Below are positions 26,094 to 33,775 of a stretch of DNA of 64,000 bases, in pieces (position 1 is the first letter of the stretch; every line of letters starts with the position of its first letter). The notes beneath the pieces are model-generated. The model was not told the origin of the DNA, did no database searches, and was given only the letters and a program-made list of their open reading frames with translations. Source of the DNA: Hymenobacter setariae (GTDB lineage Bacteria > Bacteroidota > Bacteroidia > Cytophagales > Hymenobacteraceae); the NCBI RefSeq assembly GCF_007713685.1, contig NZ_VMRJ01000006.1, positions 124,001 to 188,000 on the forward strand, written 5' to 3'. A program made the position numbers and the translations under genes.

Positions 26094-26112
26094 CAACCAT
26101 AGATAGCCCATT

Positions 26113-26159
26113 GAAAACGGCTGTCATGCTTCGCTTGCGAAGCATGACAGCCGTTTTTT
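26113..26159. terminator. Strong bidirectional terminator between metG and pth
   Basis: A roughly 19 bp perfect stem, AAAACGGCTGTCATGCTTCGC / GAAGCATGACAGCCGTTTT, with a 4 bp loop and T-runs on both strands. Its core TGTCATGCTTCGC resembles the dispersed TGTCATGCTGA repeat family, so it may be a repeat used as a terminator. Confidence 0.85.
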
Positions 26160-26181
26160 GCGTTCACGGACTAACCTTTTT

Positions 26182-26748
26182 TTATTTGACATTCACCACG
26201 TTCATTGCTCGCTCTAGACCCATCGCGCCGAAAGCCAGCACCGCCTCGCCGGCCTTCTCAATGCGTAGCGGCAAGTCAATTTGCTCGTCGGCCGAAAAGG
26301 GGTCGAGTACGTAGTCAACTTGGCGTCCTTTCGAGAAATTAGCATCGACCCCAAAGCGTAGTCGGGCGTATTTATCGGTGCCTAGGGTGGCTTGGATGTC
26401 TTTCAAACCATTGTGTCCGCCTGCCGAGCCTTGGCCTTTCAGGCGCAGTTTGCCAAAGGGCAAGGCTAGGTCGTCGGTCACGACTACCATATTATCGACC
26501 GGAATCTTGAGTGCACTTAGCCAATGCTGCGCTGCCTTGCCACTGAGATTCATGAACGTAGTAGGCTTTACCAGCACATAGGTGTGGCCTTTGCTCTTAA
26601 ACTCGGTAGTGAACGCGTGGCGACCTAGGGCGAAGCGCGGCGCCCCAAATTTTTCAGCCAAGTAATCGGCAACCATAAAGCCAATGTTATGGCGCGTGTC
26701 GGCATACTCAGGGCCGATGTTGCCTAGGGCAAGAACCAAAAAGACCAC
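26182..26748 (-). CDS. pth: Peptidyl-tRNA hydrolase
   Basis: 188 residues, standard size. Catalytic His in ADTRHNIGF (about residue 21). Substrate-binding segments KPTTFMNLSGKAAQHW and VTDDLALPFGKLRLKGQGSAGGHNGLKDI are textbook Pth. It recycles peptidyl-tRNAs released during translation. Convergent with metG. The rplY gene lies about 255 bp upstream on the same strand, separated by a terminator and repeats. Confidence 0.97.
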   Translation of the reverse strand: MVFLVLALGNIGPEYADTRHNIGFMVADYLAEKFGAPRFALGRHAFTTEFKSKGHTYVLVKPTTFMNLSGKAAQHWLSALKIPVDNMVVVTDDLALPFGKLRLKGQGSAGGHNGLKDIQATLGTDKYARLRFGVDANFSKGRQVDYVLDPFSADEQIDLPLRIEKAGEAVLAFGAMGLERAMNVVNVK

Positions 26749-26759
26749 AGATTCTAATT

Positions 26760-26815
26760 GATTAAACGGATTTCGCAGCTACGCCCGCCGCGGCAGGCTG
26801 ACTAGGCAAGCTAGC
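26760..26815. repeat. Left copy of inverted dispersed repeat
   Basis: TAAACGGATTTCGCAGCTAC ... GCAGGCTGACTAG ... CTAGCTG matches, in inverse orientation, 26936-27003. The two copies flank a terminator and form a ~240 bp unit between pth and rplY. Confidence 0.6.
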
Positions 26816-26875
26816 TGCTTTCTCCGGGTAGTTGATGTAAGATATAGTAGGTAAGGCCACCACTAAAGCCAAAAG

Positions 26876-26905
26876 AAAAAGGCTGCTTTATAAAGCAGCC
26901 TTTTT
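26876..26905 (-). terminator. Terminator downstream of rplY
   Basis: AAAAAGGCTGCTTT-ATAAAGCAGCCTTTTT is a near-perfect palindrome with T-runs on both strands, 98 bp past the rplY stop. Confidence 0.8.
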
Positions 26906-26935
26906 CTTTGCAAAACAACGGATGAAACCGAAATC

Positions 26936-27003
26936 AGCCAGCTAGTCAGCCTGCCATAGGCAAGTGTAGCTGCGAAATCCGTTTAGCCCGTTATAATCTG
27001 CGA
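26936..27003. repeat. Right copy of inverted dispersed repeat
   Basis: CAGCTAGTCAGCCTGC ... GTAGCTGCGAAATCCGTTTA, the reverse complement of 26760-26815, continuing into ATCTGCGATTAACGG directly at the rplY stop. Similar words occur at 19924-19986 after typA. Confidence 0.6.
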
Positions 27004-27576
27004 TTAACGGTTAGCGGCCATTTCGCCTTTCAGTGCACGCGGGATGGTGACAGTGGCGATGGGAGCCTGGGCGTTGGTGAGGATAGTGTAGTTGTTGGTT
27101 TGCACCGCGCCTACTTTCACCGACTTACCGAGCTCTAGGGTGCTGATGTCAACTTCTACGTAGTCGGGCAGGTTTTCGGCCGTAGCCTTCACCTTCAGCT
27201 TACGCAGCTTGCTGGCCAGCTTGCCACCAGCGAGTACGCCCGGCGATACGCCTACGTATTTCACGGGGATATCCATTTTCACTTCTTTGCCTTCCTGCAG
27301 CTCCAGGAAATCAACGTGCAGCAGCATTTCGTTGACGGGGTGGAACTGAGCATCCTGCACGATGGCGCGGTAGTGCGTGCCTTCCACGTTCAGGTCCACG
27401 ATGTGGGCCTCGGGGGTGTACAGCAATTCGCGGAACAGGATAGCGGGCACCGAGAAGTGCACTGCTTCGGCACCACCGTATAGTACGCAAGGCACTTGGG
27501 CATCTAGGCGCAGTGCCTTGGCGTCCGTCTTGCCGAGATTCGCTCTTTTAAACCCTACAATCTCCAGGCTTTTCAT
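27004..27576 (-). CDS. rplY: 50S ribosomal protein L25/general stress protein Ctc
   Basis: 190 residues from ATG 27576 (MKSLEIVGFKRANLGKTDAK). The upstream frame to 27636 crosses the promoter box and is rejected. N-terminal L25 5S-rRNA-binding domain (VPCVLYGGAEAVHFSVP), then the Ctc/TL5 C-terminal beta domain (VDFLELQEGKEVKMDIPVKY, VEVDISTLELGKS). It binds 5S rRNA in the central protuberance. The long Ctc form is usual in Bacteroidota. Often paired with pth, as here. Confidence 0.95.
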   Translation of the reverse strand: MKSLEIVGFKRANLGKTDAKALRLDAQVPCVLYGGAEAVHFSVPAILFRELLYTPEAHIVDLNVEGTHYRAIVQDAQFHPVNEMLLHVDFLELQEGKEVKMDIPVKYVGVSPGVLAGGKLASKLRKLKVKATAENLPDYVEVDISTLELGKSVKVGAVQTNNYTILTNAQAPIATVTIPRALKGEMAANR

Positions 27577-27633
27577 AAAAGAAGTTGGTTTGGAATGAAT
27601 TAGCCGCCCGGCAACCCTTGCCGAAACGGGCCG

Positions 27634-27641
27634 CAAAGGTA
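27634..27641 (-). promoter_or_regulatory. -7 box TACCTTTG of rplY
   Basis: Exact consensus on the minus strand, 57 bp upstream of the ATG, giving a leader of about 50 nt. Confidence 0.65.
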
Positions 27642-27677
27642 CAGCTTTGGGGCGGCAAAAGCAAGGCTGTGCGCTAG

Positions 27678-28607
27678 TTAAATAAACAGCGAGCTAATGC
27701 TGTCGTGCGTTACGACATTGCGAATAGCAGCCGCAAACAGCGGCGCCACCGAAATCACCCGAATCTTGTCATTCGCCTCGCGCTGTGGAATTGTGTCGGT
27801 CGTAATCAGCTCCGTGAGCGAAGAGGCACGAATGCGCTCGTGCGCCGGGCCGCTCAGCAGCGGGTGCGTGATGACGGCGCGCACCGAGCGGGCCCCACGC
27901 TCCATCACGAGGTCGGCGGCTTTGCAAATGGTACCGGCCGTGTCCACCATATCATCCACAAATACGACGTCCATACCCTTTACGTCACCGATTACTTGCA
28001 TCGAGGCGATTTCATTGGCCCGCAGGCGCATTTTGTCGCAGACCACAATTTCGGCGCCGAATTTCTTGGCGTAAGCGCGCGTCCGCACCACGCCGCCCAC
28101 GTCGGGCGAAGCGAAAATCAGGTTTTCGAGGTTCAAGGACTTGATGTAGGGCGCCGTGACAGTGGCCCCGTCGAGGTGGTCTACCGGAATATCGAAGAAG
28201 CCCTGAATCTGACCAGCGTGCAGGTCGCAGGCCATGAGGCGGTCAGTGCCTACGCTCTGGATGATGTTTGCCACCACCTTGGCCCCAATGCTCACGCGGG
28301 GCTTGTCTTTGCGGTCTTGGCGGGCATAACCCATGTAAGGCATCACGATGTTGACCTTGTGGGCCGAGGCCCGTTTGCAGGCGTCCACCATCAGCATCAG
28401 CTCCATGAGATGTTCGGAGGGCGGAAAAGTGCTCTGGATGAGGAACACCTCGCAGCCGCGCACACTCTCGTTGAAGCTAGGGCCTAGCTCATTATCCGCA
28501 AAGCGCTGCACGGTGAGGTCGCCCAGCGGCTGCCCGTAACATTTAGCAATGTGGTGGCCCAGCTCCTGCGAAGCAGTGCCGGCAAATATCTTAACAATGG
28601 GTTCCAT
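27678..28607 (-). CDS. prs: Ribose-phosphate pyrophosphokinase
   Basis: 309 residues from ATG 28607 (MEPIVKIFAGTASQELG). ATP/ribose-5-phosphate loops: ARQDRKDKPRVSIGAK (flexible catalytic region), DLHAGQIQGFFD, and the PRPP signature VFVDDMVDTAGTICKAADL. It makes PRPP for purine, pyrimidine, His and Trp synthesis. A long untranslated region with a strong hairpin lies upstream, so attenuation of prs is possible. rplY follows 102 bp downstream but has its own promoter. Confidence 0.97.
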   Translation of the reverse strand: MEPIVKIFAGTASQELGHHIAKCYGQPLGDLTVQRFADNELGPSFNESVRGCEVFLIQSTFPPSEHLMELMLMVDACKRASAHKVNIVMPYMGYARQDRKDKPRVSIGAKVVANIIQSVGTDRLMACDLHAGQIQGFFDIPVDHLDGATVTAPYIKSLNLENLIFASPDVGGVVRTRAYAKKFGAEIVVCDKMRLRANEIASMQVIGDVKGMDVVFVDDMVDTAGTICKAADLVMERGARSVRAVITHPLLSGPAHERIRASSLTELITTDTIPQREANDKIRVISVAPLFAAAIRNVVTHDSISSLFI

Positions 28608-28980
28608 CGATGTGTAGGGCAAGTGGCAGCTTGCCGTAATAAATGTTGAAGAACAGCCGGAAGCCGGTACGGCGAGTAGTGGCTTGCCGCGCCGGGGTAA
28701 AAAGCGAAAGGCGCCGGCTTACTCCCGAAGGGGAGAAGCCAGCGCCTTTGTAAAAATCGCAGGGTAGGGTAGTCGTAGCGAGGCATTGCTGCCACAACAT
28801 TTCCCAAGGTGTAAAGCAAGTCCGTTGCGGCAGCCTGCCCGCCGGGTACTCCGTGCGTGCCCAACTACTAGGGTCGGGCATTCCGGAAGCTAAGGGCTGC
28901 GGCGGCTGCTTACTCATACGGTCGAAACTAGGCAGGACTACCTGACGGCAGTGGTTTGCGCCTGCAAAGTTGCGATAGGT
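28608..28980 (-). other. Long structured leader or small RNA candidate upstream of prs
   Basis: Read on the minus strand, a box-like GCAACTTTG near 28970 is followed by about 360 bp before prs, containing a strong GC hairpin at 28707-28749 and a second small stem (GGCAAGCTGCCACTTGCC) just before the ATG. A 108-codon frame (28917-28591) crosses the hairpin but has no recognisable protein features and overlaps the prs start. Either an attenuated prs leader or a separate ~230 nt RNA would fit. I do not recognise a known riboswitch. Confidence 0.35.
28707..28749 (-). terminator. GC-rich hairpin in the prs upstream region
   Basis: AAAGGCGC-c-GGCTT and AAGCC-a-GCGCCTTT pair around ACTCCCGAAGGGGAG, which itself folds. 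On the minus strand it is followed by cgcTTTTTA, so it looks like an intrinsic terminator or attenuator about 100 nt before prs. Confidence 0.55.
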
Positions 28981-29484
28981 TTAAGGAATTGCGGTGGAAT
29001 AAATGCACAACTGCCAAAAATTAACACGTCGGCTAGGGCTACTGAAGCAGCTATAACCTTCTGGTTGGGGTGGGTACCACTGGCGGGGGGCCTAGGTATG
29101 CCCGCGGCGAGCGATATTTTCAAGCACGTATTGACTGGCCTTGCGAACCCGAATAAAAACGTCTTCTGGGTTCTCTTTTTTGCAAGAAAACAAGCTCAGG
29201 CAGGCGCATAAACGAAGCAGAAGAGGTCCCATCTTAGACTACTGGTAAAGGGAGTCAGGTTAGGGAGCTTTGGCAAGGATAGGAAGGATTACAACGAGAA
29301 TGAAACTTCGATAATGCGCCGTCAGGAATGCACCCTGTACCTAGTCTATACAAGAATGGTAAAAAAGGCCCCCAAAACCTGCGTTTTGGGGCCTGCTGGC
29401 GGGGTAGTATTCTCAGTAAGCCACAAAAGACCTGTTTTGTGGAGTAGCAGGGTGAGCCTATTGCGACTAAGTTAGTATGACCTT
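28981..29484. other. Intergenic region without recognisable gene
   Basis: About 500 bp. Short frames on both strands lack family features. The right half holds two hairpins (29361-29393 and CCACAAAA/TTTTGTGG near 29423-29444). The AraC/ChrB gene probably has its promoter in the last 100 bp, but no convincing -7 box is visible. Confidence 0.5.
29361..29393 (-). terminator. Terminator-like hairpin with T-run on the minus strand
   Basis: GGCCCCCAAAAC-ctgc-GTTTTGGGGCC preceded by AAAAAA on the plus strand, so it terminates leftward transcription. No leftward gene lies between it and the AraC/ChrB gene, so a small minus-strand RNA from about 29400-29480 is possible. Confidence 0.55.
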
Positions 29485-30330
29485 ATGCAATGGATTACAC
29501 GTGAGCGGCCCAAGATTGACCGCCTAGCCTGCCCTTGGCTCATTTTGCGCTTTATAGACCCCGCAGCTCAAATTCTCTACGTCCCAGCTGAGCAGGTACT
29601 GCCTATTGCCCAACAGCTCGGTGCCATCCCTTTTGATGTAGCCGGCGTGGAGTTTTCGCACTATGGGGCGGCATGCACCTTCGATTATTTTCTGAAGAAG
29701 TATAACCTCACCGACCCCGCCCTACATGCGCTGGCCCCGATTGTGCGCGGAGCGGATACCGACAACCACGCGCTGGCCGCGCAAGCCGCTGGCTTGTGGG
29801 CTATTTCAGCAGGGTTAGCGCAGAACATTCAAGATGACCAGCAATTACTGCAGCAAGGCCGGGTGCTGTATGACGCCCTCTACACCTGGGCGCAGCAGCT
29901 GCAAGGCCAGCCCCATACGCAGCAACCCGAAGAGCAACTGCTCGTGCAGGTATATACGGCCTACCTCCAGCGCACTCAAGACCAGAACGCTCCACCCCCG
30001 GCCTGGGCCACGCAGCTACGCGAGCTGATTCAGGACCACCTCGATACTAACCTGAGCTTGCGCCTGACCCAGGCCGCCGATGCGCTGCAAGTCAATCCTA
30101 CGTACCTCTCGCGCGAGTTTGCCCGCTACTTCGACAACCTCTCGTTTGGCGAGTATATCCGCAAGCTGCGTATCGACAAGGCATTGCACCTACTGGCTAC
30201 CACGACGTACTCGATGGGGGAAATTGCCTACCTCACGGGCTTTTCAGACCAGAGCCATTTTACGCGCATCTTCAAGCAGCACACGGGACAAAGCCCCGCG
30301 GCGTACCGCAAGAAGCCGCCGCGCAGGTAA
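29485..30330 (+). CDS. Fusion of ChrB-like chromate-resistance domain and AraC DNA-binding domain
   Basis: 281 residues. Residues 1 to about 150 match the C-terminal domain of chromate resistance protein ChrB: ERPKIDRLACPWLILRFIDP, the GAIPFDVAGVEFSHYGAACT segment, and IVRGADTD. Residues about 175-278 are an AraC/XylS double HTH (LSLRLTQAADALQVNPTYLS; MGEIAYLTGFSDQSHFTRIF; GQSPAAYRK). A one-component regulator sensing whatever ChrB binds is the simplest reading. No chrA transporter is nearby. The DUF2490 gene about 100 bp downstream on the same strand is a candidate target or partner. The start at 29485 fits the ChrB domain boundary. Confidence 0.85.
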   Translation: MQWITRERPKIDRLACPWLILRFIDPAAQILYVPAEQVLPIAQQLGAIPFDVAGVEFSHYGAACTFDYFLKKYNLTDPALHALAPIVRGADTDNHALAAQAAGLWAISAGLAQNIQDDQQLLQQGRVLYDALYTWAQQLQGQPHTQQPEEQLLVQVYTAYLQRTQDQNAPPPAWATQLRELIQDHLDTNLSLRLTQAADALQVNPTYLSREFARYFDNLSFGEYIRKLRIDKALHLLATTTYSMGEIAYLTGFSDQSHFTRIFKQHTGQSPAAYRKKPPRR

Positions 30331-30338
30331 AGATTATA

Positions 30339-30371
30339 CCAACGAGAAAATTCGTTCTATTTTCTCGTTGG
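30339..30371 (+). terminator. Inverted repeat after the AraC/ChrB gene
   Basis: CCAACGAGAAAA and TTTTCTCGTTGG form a 12 bp perfect stem over a 9 bp loop. It lacks a downstream T-tract, so an operator or partial terminator for the DUF2490 gene are both possible. Confidence 0.5.
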
Positions 30372-30428
30372 CGCAGCTCCTAGCATTGCCGTCAGTTTCG
30401 CGTGTGCCTAGCGCGGGATTGTTAACTA

Positions 30429-31280
30429 ATGCATTTCGCTACCTCTACCTTCGCCCAACGCGCTAGTAGCGCTGCGCGGCCCCGCGTTTATCGCTATTTC
30501 CACTCCTTAGGCTACTGGGGCAGCTGCCTGCTGCTCGCAAGCCTACTCGTTGCCACGCCTACTTATGCGCAAAAGCAACTGGTGCAAGAGCGCCAGACGT
30601 GGCTAGGCGTATTCAACCAAACTCGCTTTTCCGACCACTGGGGCCTCTGGGCAGAAGGCCACCTGCGCCTGCACGACCAGTACGTGCACGAGCTATTTCA
30701 GACCGTGGCCCGCGCTGGGGTAACCTATTACCTGACCGACGAGGTGCGCTTGACCGGCGGCTACGCGTATGCCTACCTCTACCCCGATGGGGCGCGCACC
30801 GTGGGCCAGCCTGAGCACCGGCCCTGGCAGCAAGTGCAGTGGTTTACCAAGTTTCCTAAGGCCCGCCTTATGCAATGGGTACGCTTGGAGGAGCGGTTCC
30901 GCCAGCAGGTGGTCGGCACCGACGAACTAGGCTCGAGCTTTGACTTCAACTACCGGACTCGTTTCAATACGGCCTTGTTTCTGCCCCTCATCCGCAAGGC
31001 GTTTGAGCCCGGTGGGCTACAGTTCTTGCTCAACGACGAAGTGATGGTCAATTTTGGGGAGCGAGTGCGCTACAACTACTTCGACCAGAACCGGCTATTT
31101 GCGGGCTTGGTCTACCAGGTGAGTAAGCAGGCACAGGTGCAAGCGGGCTACATGTATCTGTTTCAGCAGCTACCCACTGGCGATAGCTACCGCAATCAGC
31201 ACACTATCCGCCTTTTTTACTTTCACAACTTAGACCTGCGCAAGCCCGCAGCGGCCCCGGCTACCCTAACGCAGCCCTAG
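30429..31280 (+). CDS. DUF2490 family outer-membrane-type protein
   Basis: 283 residues from ATG 30429; a hydrophobic signal segment at about 32-48 ends in PTYAQ, so about 48 residues would be removed, or the start is later. The mature part is an alternating amphipathic beta pattern with aromatic girdles (WLGVFNQTRFSDHWGLWAEG; YLTDEVRLTGGYAYAY; VQAGYMYLFQQLP), ending in an aromatic residue-rich strand (HTIRLFYFHNLDL), all typical of DUF2490 beta-barrels. Function unknown. It follows the AraC/ChrB regulator. Confidence 0.82.
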   Translation: MHFATSTFAQRASSAARPRVYRYFHSLGYWGSCLLLASLLVATPTYAQKQLVQERQTWLGVFNQTRFSDHWGLWAEGHLRLHDQYVHELFQTVARAGVTYYLTDEVRLTGGYAYAYLYPDGARTVGQPEHRPWQQVQWFTKFPKARLMQWVRLEERFRQQVVGTDELGSSFDFNYRTRFNTALFLPLIRKAFEPGGLQFLLNDEVMVNFGERVRYNYFDQNRLFAGLVYQVSKQAQVQAGYMYLFQQLPTGDSYRNQHTIRLFYFHNLDLRKPAAAPATLTQP

Positions 31281-31597
31281 GTGGCACTCAACCTACTAAT
31301 GGGGTTCAAAATGCTCTTCTGTTTAGAACGGTATCCTAGAGCCATACCAGCTAGCTATTCGGTATCATGCACTAGACAAGAAACGAGTCGCCCGCTTAAA
31401 GGCAAGCCTGCTAGGCGCCCTGCTCGGAGCCAGCACGAGCTAGGGCGCTCGGAGAACCTGACTTTATGTGCTTTGTGGGGCCCGGTCGCCGCCGGGGCAA
31501 TGATAGTAAAAGCCGGTTGGTGCCCCTTGGCTAAAAAGACCTATTAGTAATGAGTGATTGCTAGTGATGTATTGCTATTGTCGCGTTAAATAAAACG
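31281..31597. other. Intergenic region without recognised gene
   Basis: About 320 bp. An 88-codon plus-strand frame starts right at the DUF2490 stop but has no family features, irregular codon use and no promoter; I do not call it. Short imperfect repeats (GGTATC ... CCATACC) are present. It may be the decayed edge of the accessory patch to the right. Confidence 0.4.
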
Positions 31598-31630
31598 AAA
31601 GCCCCGACCGATGAACGGCCGGGGCTTTTT
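31598..31630. terminator. Intrinsic terminator (GCCCCGACC type)
   Basis: AAAGCCCCG-a-CC ... GG-c-CGGGGCTTTTT with a 7 bp loop. The same AAAAGCCCCGACC stem is used at 32101 and 46175. Confidence 0.8.
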
Positions 31631-31704
31631 GCGTCTAGCGCCTTGTTGCTAAACCTAGTACAACAAAGTTGTGCCAGCTTGCGGCGCTGCCTATATTGGT
31701 AGCC

Positions 31705-31998
31705 GTGAAGCACTTTCTACTCTCTTGTTGCCTGCTGCTCGGCTTTGTGCTTGGCGTTACCATCCTGCCGCCGTTCCCGGACCTAGCCGCCACTGCGCGA
31801 CCGCGGCGGCTGGCTCGCCCCGCGCCCCTCACTGATACGGTGTACGTGTGCCAGGGCGCCCATGCCCGGCTCTACCATTGTAGCCCCACCTGCGCGCAGC
31901 TCACGCGCTGTGGGCACCCGGTGCAGATGCTGGAGGCGGCCCAGGCCAAACGCTGGGGCCAGTGGGCGTGCCAGCAGTGTCTTATCCGCTTGGTTTGA
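31705..31998 (+). CDS. Small exported Cys-motif protein
   Basis: About 97 residues if translation starts at GTG 31705, which puts a signal or anchor helix (KHFLLSCCLLLGFVLGVTIL) first; TTG starts at 31669 and 31696 are alternatives. The C-terminal half has the pattern VYVCQGAHARLYHCSPTC ... LTRCG ... AKRWGQWACQQC. This VYxC-YH-C-C-CxxC arrangement recurs in many small Bacteroidota and phage proteins, probably as a metal-binding fold; function unknown. Confidence 0.68.
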   Translation: MKHFLLSCCLLLGFVLGVTILPPFPDLAATARPRRLARPAPLTDTVYVCQGAHARLYHCSPTCAQLTRCGHPVQMLEAAQAKRWGQWACQQCLIRLV

Positions 31999-32100
31999 GC
32001 GACCCTAGGGCCCTAAGTGTCGAAACTGTGTAGGCGAGAGTATTTAAAGTGCTACTAAAAAAGGTGTATAAAATGTAGAAATAAAGGTGGCGTGGTAGCA

Positions 32101-32134
32101 AGAAAAAGCCCCGACCTAGGTCGGGGCTTTTTCT
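32101..32134. terminator. Perfect palindromic bidirectional terminator
   Basis: AGAAAAAGCCCCGACC-TAGGTCGGGGCTTTTTCT is a fully symmetric palindrome whose centre is the CCTAGG word. It separates the converging 31705 and 32137 genes. Confidence 0.85.
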
Positions 32135-32136
32135 TG

Positions 32137-33768
32137 CTACTTGAGAAATATCTCTCTTCTGAGTTCTCGATAGACAATCGTTTCAGGTGTTACTCGAGGC
32201 ACTAAATGCTCCCGCATGAAGGCATCGGCATTTAGTCCAATCTGGTTGACGCTTAATATGCGTTTCGCAGCAACACGTATATGCTCTGCTGTTGATTTCC
32301 AATCATCGGTAGGGTTGCCACGAGCAATACTTTCTGCTAGAAAGCGCTGCTTCTCAGCCTGCAGGCTTGGCCACAATCCTGCTTTTTCCTCATGAGTGCA
32401 GAATTTTTCTAAAATCTCGTCATCAAGTAAATAAGCCTCAAGATGCCTTTTTGCAAGAATTCGATTTCCTTCAGCAATGACTTCTAAACGTTCAGATTCT
32501 GTGCAATCGTCTCGGTCCACAATGAATGTGGTGTTAACGCTTGGTAGAAATTGACTAAAAACACCTGATAGCAAAGCAGCTTTGTCTTTTACTTCATTGC
32601 TACTACCCACAGAAAGAAAAACAGTATCAGGATATTCATTTGCGAAAATTGCTGTATAGCAGCGTGCATCAAACTCTTTTTTCTTTCTGCCATTAGGGTC
32701 TCCTTCGCAAAAGAAAATTTGGGCAGGCGCGACTAGTGACGCTAGCTCACCTATTGTATTTGAGAAATTACGTTGCCAAAATTGACGGTTTGTGATAGCA
32801 GGTTTGAGGACCACCGGTTGGTCAAAATCGTGTCCCCCAAAATCTAAGAAAGCAACAGTGCCTGGGTTATTCTCCTCTAATTCTCTAGCTTTTCGCATCA
32901 TACCTGCCGAATGAGTGGCAACCCACAATTGTGATGTGCCAGGTAGTGTATTATATAATTCAGCTAGTAGCGCCGAATGAATATTAGTATTTACATGTAC
33001 TTCCGGCTCGTCTATGCAATAGATGGTATTATCAAATACTTCGGATTTAATTACAAAGTCAAGGACTAAATCAAAAGCTGCCTTTTCGCCAGCAGATAAA
33101 TTCTGATATGCCCAGTTTTTGGATGAGCCTTTTTCGAAGTAGAAAGAACCATTAGACAATGGATTGCCGAGACTAATCAGCTTTGCATCGGGTAATACTC
33201 TAGCGAATGAATCCCCTATTCTTCCAACTATCCGCTCTCGTAGTTGGTCCACTGTCTCAGTATTATGACCGTCATGAGCAAAAACATCCTTGATAGTTTG
33301 TGCTATCAAACGTTCATAATTATTTGCAACGCGACTATCTAAAGCCATTAAATGTATCGGCCTTGACTTGTCTGCCTCCATAGGACCTTTGTTGCTCAAG
33401 GTTGATACTGTAAATGCAGCTTCATAACGATAACCTGTCCTAATATAGAATTTGCGCTCATCTTCTTTAGTTGGGGAGCGCCAATCAAAGTCGTTTGCGT
33501 CGTGAAAATTGACGGTTACTCTACCCTGTTCAAATAAGCCCCAATAATCAGAGTTTTGTATGACGCCTGCTTTGTCATAGTAGCCAGAAGCAGGACGGTA
33601 TATACCACCTACTACTGAAGCAAGGCTGTTGAACCCATCTAAAACGGATGATTTGCCAGAGCCATTAGGTCCAACTAGCATAACTAGCCGGACAGTTTCA
33701 GGAATGTCCGTAATAGTCAAATTAGTAAACCTTTTGAAGCCCAGTAGGTGAACGTTTTTAATTTTCAT
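32137..33768 (-). CDS. OLD-type ATPase with C-terminal TOPRIM nuclease-like domain
   Basis: 543 residues. RecF/SMC-like ABC ATPase: Walker A GPNGSGKS (33-40), signature LSAGEK (224-229), Walker B IYCIDEPEV (249-257), H-loop VATHS (283-287). The C-terminal part has TOPRIM-like IFFCEGDPNG (Glu355) and IVDRDD (Asp418/Asp420). This is the layout of overcoming-lysogenization-defect (OLD) nucleases, many of which act in phage defence alone or with partners. The DNA is visibly richer in A+T than its surroundings (AAA, TTT, ATA codons common), suggesting transfer. It has no partner gene, but a PIN-domain relic lies upstream and a recombinase relic and tRNA-Gln close the patch. Confidence 0.88.
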   Translation of the reverse strand: MKIKNVHLLGFKRFTNLTITDIPETVRLVMLVGPNGSGKSSVLDGFNSLASVVGGIYRPASGYYDKAGVIQNSDYWGLFEQGRVTVNFHDANDFDWRSPTKEDERKFYIRTGYRYEAAFTVSTLSNKGPMEADKSRPIHLMALDSRVANNYERLIAQTIKDVFAHDGHNTETVDQLRERIVGRIGDSFARVLPDAKLISLGNPLSNGSFYFEKGSSKNWAYQNLSAGEKAAFDLVLDFVIKSEVFDNTIYCIDEPEVHVNTNIHSALLAELYNTLPGTSQLWVATHSAGMMRKARELEENNPGTVAFLDFGGHDFDQPVVLKPAITNRQFWQRNFSNTIGELASLVAPAQIFFCEGDPNGRKKKEFDARCYTAIFANEYPDTVFLSVGSSNEVKDKAALLSGVFSQFLPSVNTTFIVDRDDCTESERLEVIAEGNRILAKRHLEAYLLDDEILEKFCTHEEKAGLWPSLQAEKQRFLAESIARGNPTDDWKSTAEHIRVAAKRILSVNQIGLNADAFMREHLVPRVTPETIVYRELRREIFLK

Positions 33769-33775
33769 ATTACAG

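Noticed and set aside
27705..28487. 260-codon plus-strand frame inside prs
   Set aside because: Antisense to a perfectly conserved PRPP synthetase; no protein family features.
28591..28917. 108-codon minus-strand frame upstream of prs
   Set aside because: It crosses a terminator-like hairpin, overlaps the prs start in another frame and shows no recognisable protein pattern.
31281..31547. 88-codon frame after the DUF2490 gene, possibly a transposase remnant
   Set aside because: I could not match it to any transposase motif, nor find inverted ends or a target duplication.
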